A stretch of DNA of 64,000 nucleotides from Candidatus Krumholzibacteriia bacterium (GCA_016744705.1 JADGDU010000022.1:1-64000); one strand, 5' to 3'; shown: positions 54,311 to 63,345, counted from the first letter of the stretch. The notes: a model not told the origin generated them from the letters alone. A program made the numbers and translations.

Positions 54311-57061
54311 ATGAAAAAAACATCAGATTGCACCGGTTCGAATCCACCTCAATGGTGCTCTCTGATAGCTCAAATGCGCGAAACCCGTGGGAAGCAATTC
54401 CTGCGGGTTTCTCGTAAGATGTTGAACCACCTGGTCTCCATCGGACTGGAAGAAGCCGTCACCCGGCTGGCCGAAATTGATGAAGCCGAAACCGGGGCCG
54501 CCGGTGGCAGCGAATCCAATTCTCCCGGTACTAAAATCTCTTTGGAAAATTCATTTTTGATGCGGGGCGGCCCTTTCCAACTGGCATCCGAGTACTTGGG
54601 TGATGAAGAAATTCTGACACGTTTGCGCAAGTGGACTGCCGAAGAAAAAGCCAGCTTTTTTGGGGGAGTGGTGGGTGATCCCCGATCTACTATGCCCAAA
54701 ATTGCCGATGCCATTCGGCGCTATAACGATGTCTTACTGGGGCGCAGTGGTCTGGCCCAAAGCAATCTAAAAAGCATGCGCGTCAGTTTGATCCAGCGCT
54801 TCCTCACGGAACAACTGGATTTCATCAACGTGGCCAAAGAAGTGGTGCGCATCACCGACTTCATCGATATCATCGACCGTGTTACCATGACCGAAGGTTG
54901 CCACGGAAAATTGGGAGGCAAGGCTTCGGGCCTGGCCCTCGCTGAATGGATTTTGGCCCAACCCCATGTGCAGGACACCGGCTTTTCCTCGGATGTGAAA
55001 ACGCCCCGCACCTGGTACATCATCAGCGATGCGGTGATGGATTTCGTCAAGCTAAACCAGCTGGACGATGTGATGGAGCAGAAGTTCAAAGAAATCACTC
55101 AGGTTCGGCGTGAATACCCCAACATGATCCAGCTGTTCAAGAACAGTACGTTCCCACCTGAAGTCATTATCGGCCTGTCCCGGGCCCTGGACTATTTTGG
55201 TGAAGTTCCTTTGATCATCCGCAGCAGCAGTCTCCTGGAAGATCGCTTTGGCACTGCTTTTTCCGGTAAATATAAAAGTCTCTTTCTGGCCAATCAGGGC
55301 ACCAAGACTGAACGTCTTGATGCCATGATGGATGCTGTGGCCGAAGTCTGGGCTTCCGTTCTGGGACCCGATCCCATCGAATACCGACGGGAGCGCGGGC
55401 TGCTGGAATTCATCGAAGAAATGGGCATCCTCATTCAGGAAGTCATTGGCAAAAGAGTGGGGCGTTATTGGATGCCTGCTTTTGCCGGCGTGGCTTTCAG
55501 CCAGAACGAGTTTCGTTGGTCTTCGCGCATCAATCGGGAAGACGGTCTGGTTCGGCTGGTTCCTGGATTGGGCACCCGGGCCGTGGACCGTATTGGCGAC
55601 GATTTCCCCATTCTCGCTGTGCCCGGCCAGCCTGGATTACGTGCCAGTCATAGTCTGGATGAAGTGCTACGGTATTCCCCACTCAAAGCTGATGTCATCA
55701 ATCTGGAGAATAAGAGATTTGAAACTGTTGAGCTGAAGGAGCTTCTGAAAGAGGCAGGGAATGACTATCCTGCCATTGATAAAGTCTTCAGTGTTTTTGA
55801 AGGCGGGATGTTGCACAAACGGTCCCGGTTCATGATGCATCCTGAATCGGATGATCTGGTGGCGGATATGGAAGGGCTGCTGGGAGGCACCGATTTTGTT
55901 CCGAAGGTGCACTGGCTGCTGAAGACTTTGGAAGAGCACCTGGGAGCTCCTGTAGATATTGAATTTGCCCACGATGGCGAGGACTTTTATCTGTTGCAAT
56001 GCCGCCCTCAAGCCCAAACAGGGGAAGCTGCTCCAGCGCCCATTCCCCGGGATATTCCTGAAAACAATCTCATCTTTTCGGCCAAACAATATGTATCCAA
56101 TGGCTGGGTACCCGACATCACTCATGTGGTCTATGTGGATCCGGCCGGGTATGCCGCTTTGCAAACAGTGGAGGACATGAAGTCGGTGGGCCGGGCCGTG
56201 GGGGCCTTGAATAATCGATTGCCCAAACGAAATTTCATTCTCATGGGACCTGGCCGTTGGGGCAGCCGCGGCGATATCAAAATGGGCGTCAATATCACTT
56301 ACGCCGATATCAACAACACCGCCATGCTCATCGAAATTGCCCGCCGCAAGGGAAGCTATGTGCCGGACCTCAGTTTTGGCACCCATTTTTTCCAGGATCT
56401 GGTGGAATCCAACATTCGCTATTTGCCTCTGTATCCAGACAATGATGATGTTGCGTTCCATGAAGATTTTCTCGGCAAATCGCCCAATCTTCTGGCCGAA
56501 ATTTTACCTCAGTATGCCCACTTGAAAAACTGCCTGAAGGTTATTGAAATTAATTCGGTTGCTCCGGGGCACATCCTGCGCGTCTACATGAACGCCGATT
56601 TGGATGAAGCGGTGGCCGTGCTCGAAGAAACAGAAGAAGAGAGCTCTGAAGTTCAGGTGGGCGAGGAAGCCATTCTGCACGAACCCGTCCAGTACTGGCG
56701 TTGGCGTTTCCGCATGAGCGAACGCCTGGTCAGAGCTTTGGACCACGAGGCTTTGTCCGTGGAAGCGGTCTATCTCTACGGTTCAGTCAAAAACGGTACA
56801 GCTGGCCCCGACAGCCAAATCGATCTTTTGGTCCACTTCAATGGGACCGACTCTCAAAAATCCCAACTTCAGATGTATTTCGAAGGCTGGAGCCAGGCCT
56901 TGGTCGAATACAACTTCAGCCGCCATGGCGTCCGTCTCGATCAGATGATTAACATCACCTATTTGTCTGATGACGAAGTGGCCACCGGCAAAGGCCTGGC
57001 TGCCCAAATCAATGCTGTGACCAATCCCGCCCGCCTTCTCGAACAATCCCTTACCACCTAG
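54311..57061 (+). CDS. PEP-synthase-type ATP-grasp protein with C-terminal degenerate nucleotidyltransferase domain
   Basis: 916 residues starting three bases after the GDH stop (downstream ATGs at 54374 and 54420 also possible). A helical N-terminal region (about 1-190) is followed by a PPDK_N ATP-grasp domain: 'GGKASGLALAEWIL', 'PLIIRSSSLLEDRFGTAFSGKYKS', 'VPGLGTRAVDRIGDDFPI', 'FYLLQCRPQ'. Then comes the module also found at the end of the 49912 protein ('ILMGPGRWGSRGDIKMGVNI', 'GTHFFQDLVE'). The last 110 residues resemble a minimal nucleotidyltransferase, 'VYLYGSVKNGTAGPDSQIDLLVHF', but the first metal Asp of the S-D-x-D motif is Gln (S-Q-I-D). No phospho-His or PEP-barrel domain. Inference: an ATP-using regulator of, or partner to, the adjacent glutamate dehydrogenase. 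Confidence 0.75.
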   Translation: MKKTSDCTGSNPPQWCSLIAQMRETRGKQFLRVSRKMLNHLVSIGLEEAVTRLAEIDEAETGAAGGSESNSPGTKISLENSFLMRGGPFQLASEYLGDEEILTRLRKWTAEEKASFFGGVVGDPRSTMPKIADAIRRYNDVLLGRSGLAQSNLKSMRVSLIQRFLTEQLDFINVAKEVVRITDFIDIIDRVTMTEGCHGKLGGKASGLALAEWILAQPHVQDTGFSSDVKTPRTWYIISDAVMDFVKLNQLDDVMEQKFKEITQVRREYPNMIQLFKNSTFPPEVIIGLSRALDYFGEVPLIIRSSSLLEDRFGTAFSGKYKSLFLANQGTKTERLDAMMDAVAEVWASVLGPDPIEYRRERGLLEFIEEMGILIQEVIGKRVGRYWMPAFAGVAFSQNEFRWSSRINREDGLVRLVPGLGTRAVDRIGDDFPILAVPGQPGLRASHSLDEVLRYSPLKADVINLENKRFETVELKELLKEAGNDYPAIDKVFSVFEGGMLHKRSRFMMHPESDDLVADMEGLLGGTDFVPKVHWLLKTLEEHLGAPVDIEFAHDGEDFYLLQCRPQAQTGEAAPAPIPRDIPENNLIFSAKQYVSNGWVPDITHVVYVDPAGYAALQTVEDMKSVGRAVGALNNRLPKRNFILMGPGRWGSRGDIKMGVNITYADINNTAMLIEIARRKGSYVPDLSFGTHFFQDLVESNIRYLPLYPDNDDVAFHEDFLGKSPNLLAEILPQYAHLKNCLKVIEINSVAPGHILRVYMNADLDEAVAVLEETEEESSEVQVGEEAILHEPVQYWRWRFRMSERLVRALDHEALSVEAVYLYGSVKNGTAGPDSQIDLLVHFNGTDSQKSQLQMYFEGWSQALVEYNFSRHGVRLDQMINITYLSDDEVATGKGLAAQINAVTNPARLLEQSLTT

Positions 57062-57094
57062 GTGGTCATCCAGATCACCTAGGTGTCATTTTTT
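57055..57094 (+). terminator. Terminator overlapping the stop codon
   Basis: Two copies of the self-complementary CACCTAGGTG (57055-57064 and 57076-57085) can pair with each other, followed by six Ts (57089-57094). The TAG stop of the upstream gene lies inside the left arm. Confidence 0.7.
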
Positions 57095-57197
57095 CTAAAT
57101 AAACTGCTACATGTACCGATGTCATCAAATGGACCACCAAAGTTTTGTAATTCGGGAGAAGAATTCCGAACCATGCCGACAACTGGGAGTTAAAAAG

Positions 57198-59558
57198 ATG
57201 AAGATTGGGACAAAATTGACAGTTTCGCACATTGGAATTGCCATGGTACCAGTGGCTATTCTGGCGGGTGGAATGATTTTTCTTTTCCAAGGAAAATTTG
57301 CCGAGCTGAACCATGCGGCCAATGAAGAGGGCGTAGAGGTGATGATGCAACAAGCTGAAGATGCATTGACCGAATCGGCCAGTACAAAATTGAAATCGAT
57401 ACAGGACAACAAGGGCAAGTCCCTCATAAAAACCATTAATAATCTGGCAAGTGATGTTCAGTATTTGGCAACCTTGCCTCAATTTAACTCTCTGTATTCC
57501 GACATGAAGTTCTACCATGATTTTGGTGGAGTGAACGAAGAGGATGGGACTTTCCTCGTGGGAGAGGAAGAGTATAAAAATTTATATTCAGAACACACGG
57601 AGTTCTTCGAACAATTCATGTCATTCAAAGGATACAAGGACATGTATCTGGTGTGTGCTAAACACGGCCATGTAATGTTCAGCTCCAAGGGAGAGAGTGA
57701 TCTTGGTCAGAATCTGGGTCACGGTCCCTTGCATGATGAAGGATTGGGTGTAATCTGGCAAAAGGTTGTGGCTGATCAGAAGCATCATGCCTTTGATTTT
57801 TCTTCCTATTCACCCGTAGACGGAGAACAGGTTGCCTTTTGGGGGGCGCCCTATTTTGATGAATATGACGAATTTGTTGCCGTTATTGCCATTCAAATTG
57901 ATGCCTCCCTTGTTGATGGCACAGTCAACAACAGTGTCGGACTGGGGCAAACAGGATCTACTTTTCTGGTGGGGGCAAACGTGGCGGGAACTCCTGTCTT
58001 ACGATCCAACTGGGAATACAAAAATTTACCTTCGGGAACTATTAAAGAGGGAAAGTTTGCCTCTGCTGTCGTGTCCGGTAAAGAAGGGGAAGGACAGAAA
58101 ACCCGTCCAGATGGCACCGATATTCTGGTTTCCTACGCACCTCTTGGGATCGATGAATTGAACTGGGGATTGGTCACCACCCAGGATTACAGCGAAGCTG
58201 TGGCCGGGGCTGCGAGCATGAAAATTCAGGCGGCCAGCATTGCAGCCAGCATCGACAAAACCAAAAACTCCGCCCTTAATAGTGTCAAAACCATGAGTGG
58301 AATCCTGCTCCTTATTTTTGCGGCCCTGGCAGCTGTTGTCGCGGTCGTCATCAGCCGCATGATAACCGTCCCCTTGGTGAAAGCTGGCCAGGTTGCCGAT
58401 TCCGTGGCAGAAGGTGATCTCACCCACCGTTTGGACAGCAAAGCCCAGGATGAAGTGGGCAGTTTGTCGCGGGCCCTGGATCGCATGAGTGTCGGCTTGC
58501 AGCAAAAAGCTGACGTTGCCTCGCGCATCGCTGATGGAGATTTGACCATGGAAGTGGAACTGGCCGGAGAACGCGATACTTTTGGTAAAGCGCTGCGCCA
58601 GATGACCACCAACCTCAATGAAATTCTCAGTGGTGTCAATGGAGCTGCTTCCAAAGTAGGGTCTGGATCCCGGGAAATTTCAGATTCCAGCACGGCATTA
58701 TCTGAAGGGGCGACCCAACAGGCTGCCGCTCTTGAAGAGATCACCAGCAGCATGACCGAGCTGAGCGACCAGGTGAAGATAAATGCTGAGAACGCAGGCC
58801 AGGCCGATCAACTTTCCAACGTGGCACGAGAAGCCGCCACTACGGGTGTGGATCAGATGAACACTATGACCTCGGCCATGAGTGAAATTAGCCAGTCCAG
58901 CGAAGAGATCGCCAAGATCATCAAGGTCATTGACGACATCGCCTTCCAGACCAATCTGCTCGCCTTGAATGCTGCGGTTGAAGCCGCTCGGGCCGGTAAA
59001 CATGGCAAGGGTTTTGCCGTGGTTGCTGAAGAGGTGCGCAACCTGGCTGGCCGTTCTGCCAAGGCCGCCAGCGAAACAGCTCTGCTCATCGAAGGATCTT
59101 TGGAAAAAGTGGAAAACGGTACTGACATTGCCGAGCACACTTCTGATTCCCTGGCGGCCATCGTAGCCGGGGTGACCCAGGCATCAGATTTGGTGGGGGA
59201 AATTGCCGCCGCCAGCAACGAACAAGCTCAAGGCATTTCCGAAGTGAGTGAAGGCCTGAAGCAAATTGACGCAGTGACGCAGAAGAATACAGCCAGCAGC
59301 GAAGAGACGGCTTCTGCCTCTCAAGACCTCTCGGGGCAGGCCTCAACCCTGCAACAGTTGCTGACTCGTTTCCAGTTGGTTGGCGGGGCTCTTGCCCAGC
59401 CAGTGGTGGCTGCAGCATCGGTTTCTGACTATAACTCGAACCAGAACACGAGCCTCAACTCTCCGGACATTGTTCTGAATTCGGATTCAAATGATGGTTG
59501 GGAAGACTCCGATAGTGATGCCATCATAGAATTGAGTGGTGCCGGATGGCCTGAATAA
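57198..59558 (+). CDS. Methyl-accepting chemotaxis protein with dCache-like sensor and HAMP
   Basis: 786 residues from the ATG at 57198 (GGGAG eight bases upstream; the frame is open from 57111). TM1 at about 8-32, a large periplasmic double-Cache-like sensor (about 35-350, with '[22 protein letters not shown]' and 'ETQDYSEA'-like parts), TM2 at about 373-393, and HAMP ('[26 protein letters not shown]') plus a second HAMP-like stretch. The signalling hairpin is '[21 protein letters not shown]', then '[19 protein letters not shown]'. The tail is acidic without a CheR pentapeptide. Monocistronic between two terminators. Ligand unknown; dCache domains usually bind amino acids or organic acids. 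Confidence 0.92.
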   Translation: MKIGTKLTVSHIGIAMVPVAILAGGMIFLFQGKFAELNHAANEEGVEVMMQQAEDALTESASTKLKSIQDNKGKSLIKTINNLASDVQYLATLPQFNSLYSDMKFYHDFGGVNEEDGTFLVGEEEYKNLYSEHTEFFEQFMSFKGYKDMYLVCAKHGHVMFSSKGESDLGQNLGHGPLHDEGLGVIWQKVVADQKHHAFDFSSYSPVDGEQVAFWGAPYFDEYDEFVAVIAIQIDASLVDGTVNNSVGLGQTGSTFLVGANVAGTPVLRSNWEYKNLPSGTIKEGKFASAVVSGKEGEGQKTRPDGTDILVSYAPLGIDELNWGLVTTQDYSEAVAGAASMKIQAASIAASIDKTKNSALNSVKTMSGILLLIFAALAAVVAVVISRMITVPLVKAGQVADSVAEGDLTHRLDSKAQDEVGSLSRALDRMSVGLQQKADVASRIADGDLTMEVELAGERDTFGKALRQMTTNLNEILSGVNGAASKVGSGSREISDSSTALSEGATQQAAALEEITSSMTELSDQVKINAENAGQADQLSNVAREAATTGVDQMNTMTSAMSEISQSSEEIAKIIKVIDDIAFQTNLLALNAAVEAARAGKHGKGFAVVAEEVRNLAGRSAKAASETALLIEGSLEKVENGTDIAEHTSDSLAAIVAGVTQASDLVGEIAAASNEQAQGISEVSEGLKQIDAVTQKNTASSEETASASQDLSGQASTLQQLLTRFQLVGGALAQPVVAAASVSDYNSNQNTSLNSPDIVLNSDSNDGWEDSDSDAIIELSGAGWPE

Positions 59559-59591
59559 CCACGCCTGGTCCGCATGGTTAAACTCCCAGTT

Positions 59592-59630
59592 CCGCCTCTT
59601 CCCTCAGGGGGAGAGGCGGTCTTCTTTTTC
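59592..59630 (+). terminator. Terminator after the second chemoreceptor
   Basis: CCGCCTCTTCCC pairs with GGGGAGAGGCGG (12 bp, one T-G pair) around a TCAG loop, followed by TCTTCTTTTTC. Confidence 0.8.
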
Positions 59631-59926
59631 AGCAAGACTTAATGGATCCGATTTGCTGCCTTTCCCGGAAAAGATGGTATGGTTATTTGCACAGCAGGCC
59701 CACGGGTGTGATTTCTTGAACGAGTTCGATTAAAAAATGTAACTGTCACGCTTTCAATAGTTTGTATTGTCGGCGCTTAGGCCATCCTGTTAAATCTGCA
59801 ACATTCTATCTCCAGCCTTGGAAAAATCCTTGCGCCCCATGGTCCCCCCTTCCATGTTTTTTGGAAATCACGCTCCGGTTTTCTTCCGGATGCATGCATG
59901 TTGCGTATGTTTCAAGGAGTACCAAA
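59631..59926 (+). promoter_or_regulatory. Long leader/promoter region of the second glutamate dehydrogenase
   Basis: About 300 bases without a gene. A weak promoter candidate is TTGTCG (59766), 17 bases, TTAAAT. The frame is open from 59762 but has no protein-like content before 59927. AAGGAG (59914-59919) is the ribosome-binding site that decides the ATG at 59927. Confidence 0.35.
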
Positions 59927-61288
59927 ATGGCTCAGAACGTTGCTGGCTTCATGGAGAATGTCACTGCCAAGAACCCTTCCGAAGTAGAGTTCCACCAGGC
60001 AGTAGTAGAAGTAGTGGAATCAATTTGGCCAGTGCTGGACAAACGTCCTGAGTACCGCAAAGCCAAGATTCTGGAACGTGTCACCGAACCCGAACGCGTA
60101 ATCATGTTCCGCGTACCCTGGGTTGATGACAGTGGCGAAGTTCAGGTCAACCGGGGTTTCCGGATTGAAATGAACAGCGCTATCGGTCCCTACAAAGGTG
60201 GCCTGCGTTTCCACCCCAGCGTAAACCTGGGTATCCTCAAATTCCTGGCTTTCGAGCAGGTCTTCAAAAACAGTTTGACCACTCTGCCTATGGGCGGTGG
60301 CAAGGGCGGTAGCGATTTTGATCCCAAGGGCAAAAGTGACCTTGAAGTGATGCGCTTCACCCAGTCATTCATGAGTGAACTGTTCCGTCACATTGGCCCT
60401 AACACTGACGTGCCTGCTGGTGATATCGGTGTTGGTGGACGTGAAATCGGTTTCATGTTCGGTCAGTACAAAAAACTGCGTAACGAATTCACCGGTATCC
60501 TCACCGGTAAGGGCCTGAACTGGGGCGGCAGCCTCATTCGTCCCGAAGCTACTGGTTACGGTGCAGTTTACTTCTCCGCTAACATGCTTCAGACCCGCAA
60601 CGAAACTCTCGAAGGAAAAACCTGCTTGGTTTCCGGTAGTGGTAACGTTGCTCAATACGCCATCGAAAAACTGCTCGACCTGGGTGCCAAACCCGTCACT
60701 TGCAGTGATAGTGGTGGATACATTTACGACGAAGCCGGCATCGACCGCGAGAAGCTGGCCTTCATCATGGAACTGAAGAACGTCAAACGTGGACGCGTCA
60801 GCGAATACGCAGAGAAGTTCAGCAGCGCCGTGTACACTCCTGTCAACCGTGACATGGATCATAACCCTCTGTGGGATCACAAGGCCGACTGTGCTTATCC
60901 TTGTGCCACCCAGAACGAAGTCAACGCAGTGGACGCAGCCAACTTGCTGAAAAATGGCGTTTACGTCATCAGTGAAGGCGCTAACATGCCCACCGTGCCC
61001 GAAGGTGTAAACCTGTTCGTGGACGCCAAGATCCTCTATGGTCCTGGTAAAGCAGCCAACGCTGGTGGCGTCGCCGTCTCCGGTCTGGAAATGTCCCAGA
61101 ACAGCATGCGCTACAACTGGACCCGCGAAGAGGTGGACCAGAAACTGCTCGGTATCATGAAAAGCATCCACGACTCCAGTGTTGCCGCTGCCAATGAATT
61201 TGGTACCCCCGGTAACTACGTCAACGGTGCAAACATCGCCGGCTTTGTCAAAATTGCCGACAGCATGCTGGACCAGGGCGTCGTCTAA
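59927..61288 (+). CDS. gdhA: NADP-type glutamate dehydrogenase (GdhA)
   Basis: 453 residues from the ATG at 59927, seven bases after AAGGAG. Bacterial/fungal hexameric GdhA subfamily: 'NRGFRIEMNSAIGPYKGGLRFHPSVNLGILKFLAFEQVFKNSLT' (partly quoted), catalytic 'LPMGGGKGGSDFDPKGKSD', 'GPNTDVPAGDIGVGGREIGFMFG', and 'ISEGANMPT'. The length matches E. coli GdhA (447). Usually assimilates ammonia: 2-oxoglutarate + NH4+ + NADPH to glutamate. The many preferred-looking codons and the strong ribosome site suggest high expression. Ends in a strong terminator. Confidence 0.96.
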   Translation: MAQNVAGFMENVTAKNPSEVEFHQAVVEVVESIWPVLDKRPEYRKAKILERVTEPERVIMFRVPWVDDSGEVQVNRGFRIEMNSAIGPYKGGLRFHPSVNLGILKFLAFEQVFKNSLTTLPMGGGKGGSDFDPKGKSDLEVMRFTQSFMSELFRHIGPNTDVPAGDIGVGGREIGFMFGQYKKLRNEFTGILTGKGLNWGGSLIRPEATGYGAVYFSANMLQTRNETLEGKTCLVSGSGNVAQYAIEKLLDLGAKPVTCSDSGGYIYDEAGIDREKLAFIMELKNVKRGRVSEYAEKFSSAVYTPVNRDMDHNPLWDHKADCAYPCATQNEVNAVDAANLLKNGVYVISEGANMPTVPEGVNLFVDAKILYGPGKAANAGGVAVSGLEMSQNSMRYNWTREEVDQKLLGIMKSIHDSSVAAANEFGTPGNYVNGANIAGFVKIADSMLDQGVV

Positions 61289-61323
61289 GACTCCTGTTCA
61301 AAATGTGCGATTTTTTCGCGAAA

Positions 61324-61349
61324 GGGGCCGCATATGCGGCCCCTTTTTT
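61324..61349 (+). terminator. Strong terminator after gdhA
   Basis: GGGGCCGCAT-ATGCGGCCCC, a 20-base perfect palindrome preceded by AAA and followed by six Ts. Confidence 0.9.
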
Positions 61350-61383
61350 AATCCATAAATTATATTGTAATGGGGGCTTCAAA

Positions 61384-61836
61384 GTGGGAGTAAAACAGGC
61401 ACAACTTGAAGTCCGAGAAGCGTTCGCAGGTGGATCTATAGGCCAACTAATTTCCGGTCTTCTCTGGCTGGCCTCCGCAGCCCTGGCCACCTGGTCCACC
61501 CAACGGTCCGCCATCCTTCTGCTGGTCATCGGCGGAATGTTCATCTTCCCAGCAACCCAACTCGCTCTTCGCCTGGCCGGCAAAGCTGGTAAACTTTCCG
61601 AAAACAACCCCCTGAACAGCCTGGGCATGCAGTTGGCCTTCGTCCTCCCATTATCCTTGCCCCTCGTATACGCCGCCGCCATGTACAATCCCAACTGGTT
61701 CTACCCTTCCTTTACCATCCTGGTAGGCGCCCACTACCTACCTTTCGTCTTCCTCTACGGCATGCCCCAATTCGCAATCCTCTGCGGAGTCCTGGTCTCC
61801 GCTGTCTCCCATATAACCACAAAAAGTGATGAATAA
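61384..61836 (+). CDS. DUF7010-like four-helix membrane protein
   Basis: 150 residues with a probable GTG start at 61384 (GGGGG about eight bases upstream); the frame is open to 61303 but that part overlaps the gdhA terminator. Four hydrophobic segments: 'LISGLLWLASAALATW', 'AILLLVIGGMFIFPATQLAL', 'MQLAFVLPLSLPLVYAAAMY', and 'ILVGAHYLPFVFLYGMPQFAILCGVL' as one or two helices. The 'YNPNWFYPSFTILVGAHYLPF' element is typical of small uncharacterised membrane proteins of this kind. Function unknown. The family name is from memory and not certain. Confidence 0.65.
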   Translation: MGVKQAQLEVREAFAGGSIGQLISGLLWLASAALATWSTQRSAILLLVIGGMFIFPATQLALRLAGKAGKLSENNPLNSLGMQLAFVLPLSLPLVYAAAMYNPNWFYPSFTILVGAHYLPFVFLYGMPQFAILCGVLVSAVSHITTKSDE

Positions 61837-61858
61837 CGTCGTGTCGAGATGTGTATTA

Positions 61859-61938
61859 CCAATGCTGTCACCCCCAATCCCCATACTCCGCAGGAGCAAA
61901 GCGACGAGGACCATGGGGATTGGGGGTGACAGCATTGG
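61859..61938. repeat. 26-bp perfect inverted repeat with 28-base spacer, just upstream of tmRNA
   Basis: CCAATGCTGTCACCCCCAAT (61859-61878) and six more bases to 61884 are mirrored perfectly at 61913-61938. The spacer is 28 bases. The stem would be extremely stable, but no T-run follows, so it is not an ordinary terminator. No target-site duplication is evident and no second copy occurs in the window. It may be a REP/MITE-like element. Confidence 0.85.
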
Positions 61939-61974
61939 CATTATGCCACACTCGATGTTATACTACACCAATCT

Positions 61975-62330
61975 GGGGGCGACCTGGCTTCGACATTGCT
62001 GGGGGACTGCAGACTGCATGCCGAGATTCCATCCATCTCGTTAATCGGTGGAAAAACCAATAAGTGACGAAAACAACTTCGCACTGGCAGCTTAGTTAAG
62101 CTGCCCGTCCCGAGATCGGGGGGTCACCGAACTGATCTCAATGGGGCGCCGTTTTCGGTGTCTAGTCTGGCGGCAGGCTTCTGGCCAAAGGGCGAAACAA
62201 TTGTGAAGCTAGCTTGCAGGAAGGCATGTGACCTGGCCAGTCTGTGAGTTAAATTAACAGGACGCTAAGCATGTAGATGTTTGTGGAGTACCGGTTATGG
62301 ACGCGGGTTCGATTCCCGCCGCCTCCACCA
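61975..62330 (+). ncRNA. ssrA: Transfer-messenger RNA (tmRNA, ssrA)
   Basis: 356 bases. The 5' end GGGGGCGACCTGGCTTCGAC and the 3' end ...GGTTCGATTCCCGCCGCCTCCACCA form the tRNA-like acceptor (GGGGGCG with CGCCTCC, one G-T pair) with an encoded CCA and a T-loop GGTTCGATTCC. The tag frame at 62066-62095 reads GAC GAA AAC AAC TTC GCA CTG GCA GCT TAG, giving DENNFALAA, with the proteolysis signal ALAA. Pseudoknot-like G/C-rich stretches follow (CCCGTCCCGAGATCGGGGGG and others). Rescues stalled ribosomes together with SmpB. One-piece tmRNA, not the permuted form. Confidence 0.95.
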
Positions 62331-62407
62331 AAAGAAATGAACCGTTTGATTGTTTTCTAAACAATGAAGCGGTTTTTTCTTTTCTATCTAAGAACAAGGG
62401 AAAGAGC

Positions 62408-63223
62408 ATGAAAGCTTTGCGAGTTTCAGTCCTCAATATCTACCCCATCAAATCCTGCGCCCAAGTCTCATTGGAAGTTTCCCCGCTAGATCGCTTTGGT
62501 TTGAAATACGATCGCCGGTGGATGATTGTGGATGAACAAAATGTGGCTCTGACCCAACGCAATATTCCCCTGATGGCCACTATAAAGGCTACTGTGGCTT
62601 CCATGGAAAATGGCTTCAACCTGACCCTTCTTTTTGGAGATCAAGCCCACCATATAGGCCTCCGGGATTTCAGCCATCATTCCCTCGTAGAACGAGTGTC
62701 CGTCTGGAATGACACCTGTGACGGTCTTCCGGCTCCTCAAAAAATCAATCACCAACTGAGCGAATTTCTGGGCACCCATTGCAAGCTGGTTTACATGCCT
62801 GAAGACTCTCAACGTTTTGTGAATAAAAAGTACGCGACCGCAGGTGAAACGGTTAGTTACGCCGACGGATATCCCCTCCTGTTAACAACGGAAGAATCAT
62901 TAAATCAATTCAACCAATGGCTTGGTGAATCCATCACCATGAATCGGTTCCGCCCCAATCTGGTTATTTCAGGATCGCCACCATTTGCAGAAGATAAGTG
63001 GAAATCCATCAGGGTGGGGGAGATTGAAATTGCAGTGGCCAAGCCCTGTGCCAGATGCATGATTCCCTCTCTTGATCCTGAATCTTTGGAGGAAAATCCC
63101 AAAGTTTTAACCACCTTGGCAATACATCGAAAACAGGGCAAAGGTGTGAACTTCGGCCTAAACATCATTCCCCAATCCCAAGGGGTGATCAAGGTTGGCG
63201 ATGTCGTGGAAATTCTGAGTTGA
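62408..63223 (+). CDS. MOSC-domain protein (YcbX-like)
   Basis: 271 residues from the ATG at 62408 (AAGGGA upstream). The frame is open from 62297, but that extension lies inside the tmRNA and must be discarded. MOSC N-terminal beta-barrel ('LNIYPIKSCAQVSLEVSPLDRFGLKYDRRWMIVD', partly quoted) and a MOSC domain with the conserved Cys motif 'AKPCARCMIPSLDPES'. YcbX-type proteins use the molybdenum cofactor to reduce N-hydroxylated compounds. No electron-transfer domain is fused here and no partner gene is adjacent. Confidence 0.9.
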   Translation: MKALRVSVLNIYPIKSCAQVSLEVSPLDRFGLKYDRRWMIVDEQNVALTQRNIPLMATIKATVASMENGFNLTLLFGDQAHHIGLRDFSHHSLVERVSVWNDTCDGLPAPQKINHQLSEFLGTHCKLVYMPEDSQRFVNKKYATAGETVSYADGYPLLLTTEESLNQFNQWLGESITMNRFRPNLVISGSPPFAEDKWKSIRVGEIEIAVAKPCARCMIPSLDPESLEENPKVLTTLAIHRKQGKGVNFGLNIIPQSQGVIKVGDVVEILS

Positions 63224-63230
63224 ATTCTAA

Positions 63231-63254
63231 CCCTGTGGCGGCTGGGTTTTTTTT
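63231..63254 (+). terminator. Weak terminator after the MOSC gene
   Basis: AACCC...GGGTT with a 10-base loop, followed by a run of eight Ts. The stem is short but the T-run is long. Confidence 0.5.
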
Positions 63255-63345
63255 ATCGTAGGTTTTAACGAAAGAGGACTAAAAATATCCAATAAAAGGG
63301 ACTTTCTCTGGATGAGAGCATTTTAAAAACTAAGAGACTAAAATT

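Noticed and set aside
49912..57061. Phosphoenolpyruvate synthase or pyruvate phosphate dikinase
   Set aside because: Only the ATP-grasp domain is present in both proteins; the phospho-His swivelling domain and the PEP-binding barrel are missing.
61975..62330. Integration site of a genomic island at tmRNA
   Set aside because: tmRNA 3' ends are common attachment sites, but there is no integrase and no repeat of the 3' end in the window.
62297..62407. N-terminal extension of the MOSC frame
   Set aside because: The extension lies within the tmRNA 3' end; the ATG at 62408 has a ribosome site and the family N-terminus.
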